Assembly: GCF_023283845.1 (NCBI RefSeq)
Contig: NZ_JAKILC010000030.1
Location: 1 to 35,026 of the forward strand
DNA length: 35,026 nt
Direction: 5' to 3'
DNA from: Shewanella marinintestina
Lineage (GTDB): Bacteria; Pseudomonadota; Gammaproteobacteria; Enterobacterales; Shewanellaceae
The notes under the pieces were generated by a model that was given only the letters and a program-made list of their open reading frames with translations, was not told where the DNA came from and ran no database searches. Positions 26,701-34,294 of the stretch are shown piece by piece; position 1 is the first letter of the stretch, and every line of letters begins with the position of its first letter. Position numbers and translations under genes: made by a program.

Positions 26701-28667
26701 AAGCTGCTGCAACTTCGCTAGATATCGGTATGGATCTCAATGAAAATGGCATGGTTGAATGGTATGACGAAGCAATTTGTTATTCATTTACTGATGTTCA
26801 AGATTATTGTGCGATTAATAATCCTGTTCCGGGCCGTTATTGGGCAATGCTAGGTAACTTTAAACGTCCTTGGAGCGATATTGAAGAAGATACACTCGAC
26901 ACCATCACAACGAGCTTAGCTGTGATCCCAGGTGCAGATAGTGGTGACCTTAGCGTAACAGGTCCACAAACCACTAACGGTATCGATCCATATAATCTAA
27001 CCATGAACTGGTCACTCGATGGCGCTAAAAAAGGCGACCGTTTTTACGGTTTAGTTGAAGTGGGTAATAGTGCTGACAATGTCGGTAACCTTGGTAAGAT
27101 GGCGCTTAACTTAGTCCATGCTGGTGACGATCTGATGATTAGCACCAGCCAGCAGCAAGCTAAAGAAGGTGACATTGTTCAAGTGAACGTGCAATTGGCA
27201 CCAAACATGTTAGGCCTTGAGCGTGATGCGAACATGCAAATTGCACTACCAGACGGCTTGCAGCTAGTCGCTGACTCAGTAATGGCAAGCAGTAATAACC
27301 AAGACTTGGCTGACTCACTTACTGTTGAAGGTAATCAAATTAACCTTGCAACTATGCAGCAAGCCAGTAATACACAAGCACGAGAGTACCAATTTACCAC
27401 CAGCGAAGATGACCTAACTTGTCGCGTTCCTGTAGGTTCAAATCCGTACTACTTAGACCTGTACAAAGAAGCTAACATTGAGCCAGAGTTTGCTATTAGC
27501 GGCCGAGCCAATGAAATTCTAACGATCCCACTTAGCCTGTTTGGTATCGATAGGATCCCACTTTATAACAACAACCCTGACTACATGGAAGATGATGTTC
27601 TATCAATCTCACCAGGTGGTTTCATTCAGTTAGACAGCATGCCACTATTCTGGTCATTGCACTTCCCAATGGATGGGCAATTCTTCCCAGATACCGTAAT
27701 TGCTCCACTATGGCGTGGTGATGGTATGAGCATGCCTGAGTTCAACATGGACACAGAGTCATACGATGGTGTTTCGCTTGCGTCAACCACTGACGGTCGT
27801 TACTTAATTGTAGAGTGGGACAACATGCGCCAAGAGTTCGCCTTCGGTGTTAACTTCGACCCCGACTACGATGCCCGTTACAGCTTTGAGCTACTTGCCT
27901 CAACCGAGCTTAACTTTGCAGCCGGTGAGCATGAGTTTATTTTTGCCTACGATAAAATGAACGGTAAAAAGTCACACCTAGGTTCAATCGGCCTGCATGG
28001 ATTCCACGGTCCACGCGGCACATTTGGCCCTGCTTATGGCTATAGCGGTTCGAGCTTTGCTTTCGATGATGTCGATGAGAAAATCTCTGAAGGCCTAGTA
28101 GTTTGTGCTAACTACTTTGGTCCAGAGCAAACTGCCATTGATCTTTCATTCTCTGTACGTGTTGGTGCAGCTAGCGTAGGTCAAGAGCTACAAATCTCTG
28201 TCGATAGCGACTACTCAGGCAGCGACACAATCACGACTAGCACAGCACTTAACGTGCCATCAAATCTTGCGATTGGTGCATTAAATGACATGAGCGTTGA
28301 TGAGAACAATAGCATCAGCTTTGAAGTGATGATTCAGGATAAAGAAAGCACAGCTAATGGTATTCAAGTGGTTGCAGACAACGTGGCCGCAACAGTTGAA
28401 GGCAACATGGTTACGCTTACACCTGACACGGATTGGCACGGCGAAACTATGGTGAGTGTAACAGCCCACGATATGGCTTTCCCGAACGATGCTGTCACAA
28501 CTAACTTTATGCTGATGGTTAATTCTGACGGTAAAGAACCTACAACGACAACCACTCCAACACCTGAAGTTGTAGAGCCTGCAGATACTTCAAGCGGTGG
28601 TAGCTTAGGTTTCTTAGGTCTTGCATTACTTGGCTTATTTGCAGCGGGTCGTAAAAAACTGCATTAA
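23760..28667 (+). CDS. giant secreted subtilisin-like (S8) protease 2 with GlyGly-CTERM
   Basis: From ATG 23760 (AAGGA about nine bases upstream) the product has 1,635 residues. The frame is open back to 23658, but that would put 34 residues before an otherwise perfect signal peptide beginning MKLKKISIVTLAALYA. The domain order is the same as in protease 1: I9 propeptide, S8 domain with Asp250 (GIIDTGINSDHPS), His335 (NGHGSHTAG) and Ser689 (SGTSMSGPHVAG), PA insertion with CKRGDIARV, a CKSTC cysteine pair, EF-hand-like DLNENGMVEWYD (992-1003), DUF11-like and cadherin-like C-terminal domains, and a GlyGly-CTERM (Gly-Gly 1613-1614, hydrophobic helix, RKKLH). Both enzymes keep intact triads, so both should be active secreted proteases. 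It has its own divergent LysR gene and a strong terminator. Confidence 0.95.
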   Translation: MKLKKISIVTLAALYATGVGTLVANPLSLDTPNGGNSDLIGIKLTPEQVEQYKNKPKHPGVNQAQRPGQVGMNVHRAAKGSSHKAPFVWEDEIEGEHTYIIQLMDSPIALYQGERPDYAATSPRNKQPSMRSNERFGTIDVNSDAVKNYRNFLTETQDLTASQIRAVAPKAEIKRRFNVALNGMTMSLSQQEAAKVADLPGVKAVTRAKEYKLFTDVGPKHIGADMIWQGNGVPDSVAMRGEGIVAGIIDTGINSDHPSFAAVSGDGYVHSNPLGEGNFVGDCVDYPNMCNSKLIGVRSYDIITDTFKDPIFQPDIPEWEVDYKRAPTGEDYNGHGSHTAGTVAGNVLKDVAYQLAGMEEKSDGFDTPLVFPEISGVAPRANIIAYQVCYPGGGSFGETYGGCPGDALVAAIEDAIIDGVDVINFSIGGLETLPWYDAIEMAFLSAREAGISVAASAGNWGQYGPSYIDHVSPWLTSVAASTHSRQIEPIAGRISDYVGDNAPDDIEGYGITGDFTGNLVDAANFGDGLCLQPFAENTFNSDDIVLCKRGDIARVQKGINVAEGGAGGVILYNAISWDDGQGGNSLNLNPFPIPGMHVDYAAGNALVDWVANSTNTPQISIYESEIAATEREADILANFSSRGPSTTNPNTMVPNVSAPGVDVFAAYSDEMPFSLYPAPSDYVAISGTSMSGPHVAGALALLTQAHPQWTPAMIQSALMMTAQSGKAYNNDYPATLETANFHQMGSGVINVARAVKAGLVMDENGDNYRAANPMEGGDVTALNVPYLVNAECKSTCTWMRTFTATQDGEWTLDTEVLDMDGAPFLELDVHPKTFMVKAGETQSIMVTAKVLDVTSVNASSANLDLFGKVNLTPANTALPDQYLPVIASFSGSTLPEIVSGLIHRDNGTMLTPELMTKEVADLNVKVHGLTAGDVIDSQLSAAYIDFKDPETLVDNPGIEVRFFDVPEGTARIVWEQVSQDKAAATSLDIGMDLNENGMVEWYDEAICYSFTDVQDYCAINNPVPGRYWAMLGNFKRPWSDIEEDTLDTITTSLAVIPGADSGDLSVTGPQTTNGIDPYNLTMNWSLDGAKKGDRFYGLVEVGNSADNVGNLGKMALNLVHAGDDLMISTSQQQAKEGDIVQVNVQLAPNMLGLERDANMQIALPDGLQLVADSVMASSNNQDLADSLTVEGNQINLATMQQASNTQAREYQFTTSEDDLTCRVPVGSNPYYLDLYKEANIEPEFAISGRANEILTIPLSLFGIDRIPLYNNNPDYMEDDVLSISPGGFIQLDSMPLFWSLHFPMDGQFFPDTVIAPLWRGDGMSMPEFNMDTESYDGVSLASTTDGRYLIVEWDNMRQEFAFGVNFDPDYDARYSFELLASTELNFAAGEHEFIFAYDKMNGKKSHLGSIGLHGFHGPRGTFGPAYGYSGSSFAFDDVDEKISEGLVVCANYFGPEQTAIDLSFSVRVGAASVGQELQISVDSDYSGSDTITTSTALNVPSNLAIGALNDMSVDENNSISFEVMIQDKESTANGIQVVADNVAATVEGNMVTLTPDTDWHGETMVSVTAHDMAFPNDAVTTNFMLMVNSDGKEPTTTTTPTPEVVEPADTSSGGSLGFLGLALLGLFAAGRKKLH

Positions 28668-28740
28668 TACCAAGATTTTTAGAGCACTAAGGTTAAGTAA
28701 ACGTTTTCATTGTTTTCACAACGCTTAACCTTATTTTCTT

Positions 28741-28766
28741 AGGCCCTCAAATGAGGGCCTTTTTTT
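28741..28766 (+). terminator. terminator of protease 2
   Basis: AGGCCCTCA (28741-28749) and TGAGGGCCT (28752-28760) are perfect arms followed by six T residues. An upstream inverted repeat, TAAGGTTAAG (28688-28697) with CTTAACCTTA (28724-28733), precedes it, so two hairpins follow the stop codon. The rsuA gene converges from the right and may also use this structure. Confidence 0.9.
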
Positions 28767-28779
28767 ACATCACTAGATG

Positions 28780-29472
28780 CTACTTAACCGACTTGATTTC
28801 GGCATCTGTTAAATAGCGCCACTCACCTAGCGCTAAATCAGCATCAAGCTCAATAGCACCCACGCTTTCACGGTGCAGTTTAGTCACCTTATTACCCACA
28901 GCAGCAAGCATGCGCTTAACCTGATGATACTTACCTTCAGTGATAGTCAAACGTGCTTGGTTTGGCGCTAAAATATCAAGTACTGCTGGCTTAGTTAAGC
29001 CGTCTTCATTATTAAGCTGTACGCCATCGCTAAACTGCTGCACTAAATCAGCTGTTAATGGCTCAGCAGTTTCTAATAAATAGCGCTTGCCGCACTCTTT
29101 CTTAGGCGAAGTGATTTTATGTGACCATTGGCCGTCAGTGGTGATCAGTACCAAACCAGTCGTGTCAGCATCTAAACGACCCGCAATGTGCAAGTCTTCA
29201 GGGCGAATAACATCCAATAGACTAATAACAGATTGATACTCTTCATCAATGGTTGAGCAAATCGTATCAACTGGCTTATTCAGCATGATAAAGCGCGGAC
29301 CAATAATGGTTAGCAGTTCACCTTCAAGGCGAATTTCATGCTCATCAGTGACTTTAAAACCTGAGTTTTTAACCACTTCGCCATTACAAGTAACATCACC
29401 GCGGTGAAGCGCTTTTTTAGCAGAAACACGAGAGTGTGAAGTCGATTCACAAATAAATTTATCTAAACGCAC
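28780..29472 (-). CDS. rsuA: 16S rRNA pseudouridine(516) synthase RsuA
   Basis: RsuA makes the single pseudouridine of 16S rRNA at position 516. The 230 residues (E. coli 231) start with the S4 RNA-binding domain (MRLDKFICESTSHSRVSAKKAL, about 1-60). The catalytic domain has GRLDADTTGLVLITTDGQWSH, with the nucleophilic Asp at about residue 101, and ends with LTITEGKYHQVKRMLAAVGNKV and LHRESVG. The match to E. coli RsuA is close over the whole length. It is transcribed leftward, convergent with protease 2 and divergent from the acetyltransferase gene, so it appears monocistronic. Confidence 0.96.
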   Translation of the reverse strand: MRLDKFICESTSHSRVSAKKALHRGDVTCNGEVVKNSGFKVTDEHEIRLEGELLTIIGPRFIMLNKPVDTICSTIDEEYQSVISLLDVIRPEDLHIAGRLDADTTGLVLITTDGQWSHKITSPKKECGKRYLLETAEPLTADLVQQFSDGVQLNNEDGLTKPAVLDILAPNQARLTITEGKYHQVKRMLAAVGNKVTKLHRESVGAIELDADLALGEWRYLTDAEIKSVK

Positions 29473-29602
29473 AGTAAAAACTCAGCTGATATAACCATAA
29501 TGGCCGACATTATGAGGCCAGCGCCGCCAAAGGGCAAAGTTTTGCTTGAACAAGCAGCAACCTCAGGCGTATCTTGGTATGCAATTTTTATTGAGATACG
29601 AT

Positions 29603-30193
29603 ATGAATCAATCACCTAGCTCAAAGCTATCAGCAAATCAAACATTAGAGACCAGAGCGCAGCAGATTGATGAATTTGCAAAAATGCTCTCAGGTAGCCC
29701 CTATCAATGCCTCGACCCACAACTCAATCAGTTTTGGCGTCAGCAACAAGTGCGTAATCAGCAAATGAATATCAACGGAAAAATTGATACTGAGTTACTG
29801 GCGAATATCGCTACTAGCGCCACTATTATGCTGCCTTTTTACGTGAGCTACGGACTAAATATTAAACTCGGCGAACAAGCCTTTATTAATGCCAACTGCA
29901 CCTTGCATGATAACGCCATGATTAGCATCGGCTCGCAAACTATGCTTGGGCCAAACGTACAAATTTATACTGCACAGCACCCTCTTGATGCAACTGAGCG
30001 CTGCGCAGGCATTGAAACCGCGAAGGCCGTGACAATCGGTAGCCGAGCTTGGATAGGCGGTGGTGCCATCATTTTACCCGGCGTCAGCATAGGCGATGAA
30101 GCTGTCGTTGGGGCTGGTTCTGTTGTGACTAAAGACGTTCAAGCCAAGCAAGTTGTTGCCGGTAATCCCGCTAGAGTGATAAAAACGCTTTAG
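29603..30193 (+). CDS. maltose/NodL-type sugar O-acetyltransferase
   Basis: This hexapeptide-repeat (left-handed beta-helix) acetyltransferase belongs to the Maa/NodL/LacA group, which transfers acetyl from acetyl-CoA to a sugar hydroxyl. The C-terminal half has the repeats (IKLGEQAFINANCTLHDNAMISIGSQTMLGPNVQIYT, VTIGSRAWIGGGAIILPGVSIGDEAVVGAGSVVTKDV), the catalytic His in YTAQHPLDATER and the terminal VVAGNPARVIK. The N-terminal helical Maa domain is unusually divergent. The frame is open from a TTG at 29546 and has an ATG at 29579; I choose the ATG at 29603, which has GAGA about eight bases upstream and gives 196 residues, near the family norm. No sugar biosynthesis genes are adjacent, so the acceptor is unknown. 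Confidence 0.88.
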   Translation: MNQSPSSKLSANQTLETRAQQIDEFAKMLSGSPYQCLDPQLNQFWRQQQVRNQQMNINGKIDTELLANIATSATIMLPFYVSYGLNIKLGEQAFINANCTLHDNAMISIGSQTMLGPNVQIYTAQHPLDATERCAGIETAKAVTIGSRAWIGGGAIILPGVSIGDEAVVGAGSVVTKDVQAKQVVAGNPARVIKTL

Positions 30194-30526
30194 TTAAAAC
30201 CTTTCAAACGGCTAGTATCTATCGCAGACATATTAAAGTCGCCACGGCAGAACCCTCGCCAATTAAGTCACTAGTTATTCCCACTAAAAAACCGCAGTAA
30301 TTTAGCTTGGGAAACCTTTTCTTACACATGTTTGGCTAATTATCAGCATAAGTTTACAGAGCCGACTTGTTCATTAGGTATTAAAAACCTTAACATACGT
30401 ATCCTAAGTGTAATTCACATCGGTTTACTATAGGTTAACTACTGGGTTGCAAGCCATGCAGTAGAACCCACTCCGAGTGACGCATTAACAATAATAAAAT
30501 TAACGATACAGATTAAAGGAAGAAAC
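30194..30526. other. intergenic region before the M13 metalloprotease gene
   Basis: No gene, RNA or strong repeat is visible in these 333 bases. No terminator is apparent after the acetyltransferase. The promoter of the M13 gene must lie in the right half. TACTATAGG near 30427 resembles a -10, but no matching -35 stands out. Confidence 0.45.
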
Positions 30527-32611
30527 ATGAAAAAAGTACTCGTTGGGGGCTTATGCGCTTCCCTTATCGTCGGCCTCACAGCATGTAATAGCGAGCCAAC
30601 TGAAGTCAAAACACCTGAAACCAGCAAAACGGAAACAGCAACCGCTGTTGAGCAAGCTCTGACATCAGGCATCGACTTTGCCAACTTCGACAAGTCAGTT
30701 CGCCCACAAGACAACTTCTATGAGTATGTAAACGGCACTTGGATTAAAGATACGGTCATTCCAAGCGACCGCACTAGCTCAGGTGCATTTTATGACTTAC
30801 GTGAAAAGTCACGTGACGATGTAAAAGTGATTATCGAAGAAGTCGCTGCCACGCCAAACCTAAAAGCCGGTAGCGATGAGCAAAAAGTGGCTGATCTATA
30901 CAACTCATTTATGGACGTTGAGACCCTAAACAAATTAGGTGTTACACCAATTGCCAGCGAGCTTGAAAAAGTAAACGCGATTAAGTCGAAAGATGATTTA
31001 GTCACTTACTTTGCCCGTAGCCAAATTATCGGCAGCGGCACACCAATGGCGTTTTATATCAATGTTGATGCCAAAGATTCAAGCCGTTATGCCACTCACA
31101 TTTGGCAATATGGTTTAAGCCTACCAGAGAAAGATTACTACCTAAATCAAGATGAGCGTTTCGTTAATATCCGCAAGGCGTTTGTTGAGCATATCGAAAA
31201 GATGTACACCTTAGCGGGTCTACCAAATCCAAAAGCTAGCGCAGAAGCGATTTTGGCACTGGAAACTGAAATAGCTAAAAAGCACTGGGACGTAGTTGAA
31301 ACTCGTGACAGCACTAAAACTTACAACAAATATCAAATTAAAGATCTGCCTACACTGGCCCCCGACATTAACTGGGACGGTTACCTAGCAACCCTAGGGG
31401 CTGACAAGCAAGCCGATATCATCATTAACCAACCGAGTTACATTCAAGGTCTAAACGAGATCATTAAAGATACTGATCTTGATACTTGGAAAAACTACAT
31501 GCAGTGGCAAGTACTGACCCATGCAGCGAGCAGCCTAAGTGAAGATCTGGATAATGAAAACTTCGAGTTCTTCTCTAAGACTCTAAATGGCCAGCAAGAG
31601 CAAGAGCCACGTTGGAAGCGTGGTGTATCAACAGTTAATGGTCTACTCGGTGAAGTGGTTGGTAAAGTGTACGTTAAACGTCACTTCAAGCCTGAAGCAA
31701 AAGAGCGTATGCAAGTGCTAGTAGAAAACCTACGTGGCGCATACGGCGACAGCATTGAGTCACTAGAATGGATGAGCGCCGACACTAAAGTTGCAGCAAA
31801 AGACAAGCTAGCTAAATTTGATCCTAAAATTGGTTACCCAGATCGCTGGGAAGACTACAGTAAGCTCGCCATCAAAGCAGACGACCTATACGGTAATAAC
31901 CAACGTGCAAGTGAGCTTGGCCATGCCAAAGAACTTGAAAAACTAGGTAGTCCAATCCGTAAATGGGAGTGGCACATGACTCCACAAACGGTAAACGCTT
32001 ACTACAACCCAACTATGAACGAAATCGTGTTCCCAGCAGCAATTTTGCAGCCACCATTCTTTAATATGCAAGCTGATGACGCTGTTAACTACGGTGGTAT
32101 TGGTGCGGTTATCGGCCACGAAATGGGCCACGGTTTTGACGACCAAGGCGCGAAGTTTGACGGCGAAGGCAATATGCGTGACTGGTGGACAGAGCAAGAC
32201 TTAACCGAGTTTGCTGCTCGTGGTAAGGCGCTAGTTGATCAGTACAACGACTACGCAGTATTTGATGACCTAAACGTTAACGGTGAATTGACCCTAGGTG
32301 AGAATATTGGTGACCTTTCAGGTGTAACGATTGCTTATCGTGCCTATAAAAAATCACTAAATGGCAAGCCAGCTCCTGTGATTGATGGGCTAACCGGCGA
32401 TCAACGCTTCTTCATTGGTTTCACTCAAATTTGGCGTGCAAAAATCAAAGAAGAATCAATGCGTAACCGCGTAGCAACTGACCCACATTCACCTGCGCAG
32501 TTCCGTGCTCTTGGCGCACTATCAAATATGCCTGAGTTCTACAGCACATATGATGTTAAACCTGGTGACGCTATGTATATTGCACCAGAAAAGCGCGTAA
32601 AGATCTGGTAA
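30527..32611 (+). CDS. M13-family (neprilysin/PepO-like) zinc metallopeptidase lipoprotein
   Basis: The 694-residue protein has a lipoprotein signal peptide ending at Cys20 (LTAC), so it is anchored in the envelope, probably facing the periplasm. It has the two M13 domains: a long helical N-terminal domain that limits access to peptides (SVRPQDNFYEYVNGTW near residue 63 is typical) and the catalytic domain. Zinc ligands are His531 and His535 in GHEMGHGFDDQGAKFD, with Glu532 as catalytic base; GENIGDLSG provides the third ligand Glu592 and the supporting Asp596. NAYYNPTMNEIVFPAAILQPPFF and the C-terminal APEKRVKIW are family hallmarks. It likely cleaves oligopeptides, a plausible downstream step to the secreted proteases nearby (inference). 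The start has AAGGA upstream; a strong terminator follows. Confidence 0.96.
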   Translation: MKKVLVGGLCASLIVGLTACNSEPTEVKTPETSKTETATAVEQALTSGIDFANFDKSVRPQDNFYEYVNGTWIKDTVIPSDRTSSGAFYDLREKSRDDVKVIIEEVAATPNLKAGSDEQKVADLYNSFMDVETLNKLGVTPIASELEKVNAIKSKDDLVTYFARSQIIGSGTPMAFYINVDAKDSSRYATHIWQYGLSLPEKDYYLNQDERFVNIRKAFVEHIEKMYTLAGLPNPKASAEAILALETEIAKKHWDVVETRDSTKTYNKYQIKDLPTLAPDINWDGYLATLGADKQADIIINQPSYIQGLNEIIKDTDLDTWKNYMQWQVLTHAASSLSEDLDNENFEFFSKTLNGQQEQEPRWKRGVSTVNGLLGEVVGKVYVKRHFKPEAKERMQVLVENLRGAYGDSIESLEWMSADTKVAAKDKLAKFDPKIGYPDRWEDYSKLAIKADDLYGNNQRASELGHAKELEKLGSPIRKWEWHMTPQTVNAYYNPTMNEIVFPAAILQPPFFNMQADDAVNYGGIGAVIGHEMGHGFDDQGAKFDGEGNMRDWWTEQDLTEFAARGKALVDQYNDYAVFDDLNVNGELTLGENIGDLSGVTIAYRAYKKSLNGKPAPVIDGLTGDQRFFIGFTQIWRAKIKEESMRNRVATDPHSPAQFRALGALSNMPEFYSTYDVKPGDAMYIAPEKRVKIW

Positions 32612-32667
32612 TTCGCCTTTAACTAAAGACTAAAACGATACTTTTAGTTTCTAGAAAAGAGTAAATA

Positions 32668-32705
32668 AAAAGGCCGTTGATGACACATTTCATCAACGGC
32701 CTTTT
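32668..32705 (+). terminator. terminator of the M13 peptidase gene
   Basis: Fifteen-base perfect arms (32668-32682 and 32691-32705, core GGCCGTTGATG/CATCAACGGCC) enclose an eight-base loop and end in TTTT. It lies 57 bases beyond the stop codon. Confidence 0.9.
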
Positions 32706-32814
32706 CAGTTTTAGGGGATCTGTAGCACACTATGAACAAATGTTAATTTGCCATTCAGCATAGCTTAAGCTTTACCCAGTTAGATTACAGTCACAGCCAC
32801 AAACTAGGACTGCT

Positions 32815-33603
32815 ATGAACCGGATATTACGGACATTTTTCATCTTCTTACTGTTACTGTCGACCCGTTCAGCTTTTGCTCAACCTATTCATCATGAGCA
32901 AAACAATACCAAGGATAACGGTAGCTACACCGCTAAACTGGCGCTGTCTAAAAATCTCAATGGACTCACCGCCATTCAGTCTATGCAGTACCAAGTCCCT
33001 AGGCAGACCAGTGCCGACCTTGATACGCTATACAGCCAAGCCAACGATGCTCAACAAGAACTCGCCCAACTGCTTAATATGATCACCGCGCAGTCGCAAA
33101 CTCAATCGCAGCTTGCCAATATTAAAAGCCGCGAAAGAGCCGAAGCCAAGGTATATAACAAGCTCAATAACGACGCTAGCCAACTGACCGATATCGTGCG
33201 TGCCAGCATTGTCAGCGACGATATTCATAACTTGATGCAAGCATTCGAAATCATTAAAAGCGACAGTCAGCTTATCCAAGTTAAAAACCGCTTCGCCAAT
33301 CCTAAGGAATCAGGCTACCGTGACCTCAATCTACTGGTTAAGCTGCCTAAATCACAAATGATTGCGGAAGTGCAGCTACACCTTGCAGACATTGCCGAGA
33401 TTAAAAGCGGTGCCGAGCACGAGGTTTATGAGCAGGTACAATCAATCCAAGCCTCTGCCATGCAGCAGCAACGTCACTTAAACGACATTGAAACAGCTAA
33501 AATTACCCTGCTACGCCAAGAGTCACACAAGCTGTATCACAAAGCGTGGCTTCGATATAAGCGTAATGACCAAGCCAATGTCATTACCGCTGCAGCGGCC
33601 TAA
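32815..33603 (+). CDS. exported protein with a divergent RelA/SpoT nucleotide-synthetase fold
   Basis: The 262-residue product starts with a textbook Sec signal peptide (1-22, FFIFLLLLSTRSAFA, cleaved before Gln23). Residues 100-210 follow the RelA/SpoT synthetase pattern: IKSRERAEAKVYNKL (103-117) aligns without gaps to the RxKxxxSxxxKL segment, LTDIVRASIV (124-133) to the strand with the catalytic Asp (Asp126), NPKESGYRDLN (162-172) to NPKxxGYxSxH, and EVQLHL (185-190) to EVQIRT with the catalytic Glu185; His202 and Tyr205 follow. Differences are Ser131 where synthetases usually have Arg and Asn172 where they have His. The N- and C-terminal flanks are Gln-rich helices. RelA/SpoT enzymes make (p)ppGpp in the cytoplasm, so an exported copy is unexpected. 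AGGA precedes ATG 32815; terminators isolate the gene. The fold call is from motif reading only. Confidence 0.72.
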   Translation: MNRILRTFFIFLLLLSTRSAFAQPIHHEQNNTKDNGSYTAKLALSKNLNGLTAIQSMQYQVPRQTSADLDTLYSQANDAQQELAQLLNMITAQSQTQSQLANIKSRERAEAKVYNKLNNDASQLTDIVRASIVSDDIHNLMQAFEIIKSDSQLIQVKNRFANPKESGYRDLNLLVKLPKSQMIAEVQLHLADIAEIKSGAEHEVYEQVQSIQASAMQQQRHLNDIETAKITLLRQESHKLYHKAWLRYKRNDQANVITAAAA

Positions 33604-33626
33604 CACCAAAAGCTAAACCGACCGAC

Positions 33627-33655
33627 AAAGGGCTCATAAATATGAGCCCTTTTTA
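33627..33655 (+). terminator. terminator of the exported RelA/SpoT-like gene
   Basis: AAAGGGCTCATA (33627-33638) pairs with TATGAGCCCTTT (33641-33652), followed by further T residues. It lies 24 bases beyond the stop codon and separates this gene from the SUKH-type gene downstream. Confidence 0.9.
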
Positions 33656-33835
33656 GTGTTTTAGCCTAAAATTAACCCAACTTAGTGCTAGCTAGGTATT
33701 GCCTACTTATTTAAATCAACACTTCACATACGGTTTGTAGGAGTCGATAAAATTGCCTCGCTTACCTGCACTTTCCCCCGATTTGCGGTTATACTCCGCC
33801 CCAATAATCTATATAGCCAGATACACCCAAAACTT

Positions 33836-34240
33836 ATGAACGATATCATTGAGCAACTGCAAGAGATGAGTGAAGCGGTACCGGTACCGTTAGAGCTAGC
33901 GACATTCGAACAAATTGTTGAAGTGGAAGAAGCAATTCTTATTCCACTACCTATGGAGCTAAAAGAATACTTACTTTATGCCAGTGATGTAATTTGTGGC
34001 AGCCTAGAGCCAGTAACGGCAAGTGACCCTAACTCGCATACATACCTTTCTGAAGTAGCCGCTTACGCATGGTCAATTGGCCTACCTCGTGAGTTTGTAC
34101 CAATTTGCCAGCAAGGTGATAACTTCTTCTTTATCGGTCAAGAAGGTCAAATTCAGCTGTGGCAAGATGGCGAAATTGACGAAGAAGAGTCTTGGGAATC
34201 ATTCTGGGAATGGGCCGAAGATGTATGGATGCGTAGCTAA
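33836..34240 (+). CDS. SMI1/KNR4 (SUKH-1) domain protein
   Basis: The 134-residue acidic protein reads as a SUKH-1 domain: EVEEAILIPLPMELKEYLLYASD (about 29-51) is the helix that opens the fold, and LPREFVPICQQGDNFFFIGQEGQIQLW (about 82-108) is the central sheet with the FVPIxxxGDxxFFI pattern. It ends in a Trp/Glu-rich helix (EEESWESFWEWAEDVW). SUKH proteins are known as immunity proteins against polymorphic toxins in many bacteria, but stand-alone chromosomal copies with no toxin also exist. The start ATG at 33836 lacks a good Shine-Dalgarno, so translation may be weak or the transcript nearly leaderless. The next gene starts 54 bases after its stop, suggesting an operon. Confidence 0.85.
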   Translation: MNDIIEQLQEMSEAVPVPLELATFEQIVEVEEAILIPLPMELKEYLLYASDVICGSLEPVTASDPNSHTYLSEVAAYAWSIGLPREFVPICQQGDNFFFIGQEGQIQLWQDGEIDEEESWESFWEWAEDVWMRS

Positions 34241-34294
34241 TCAAACAGTCAGCACATACACGCGCCACAGCTCGAATTTATTTAAGGAAACAAC

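Noticed and set aside
16172..28667. Genomic island or phage origin for the protease region
   Set aside because: No integrase, attachment repeats, tRNA junction or IS flanks the region, and codon and base composition look like the neighbours by eye. Tandem duplication explains the structure without recent transfer.
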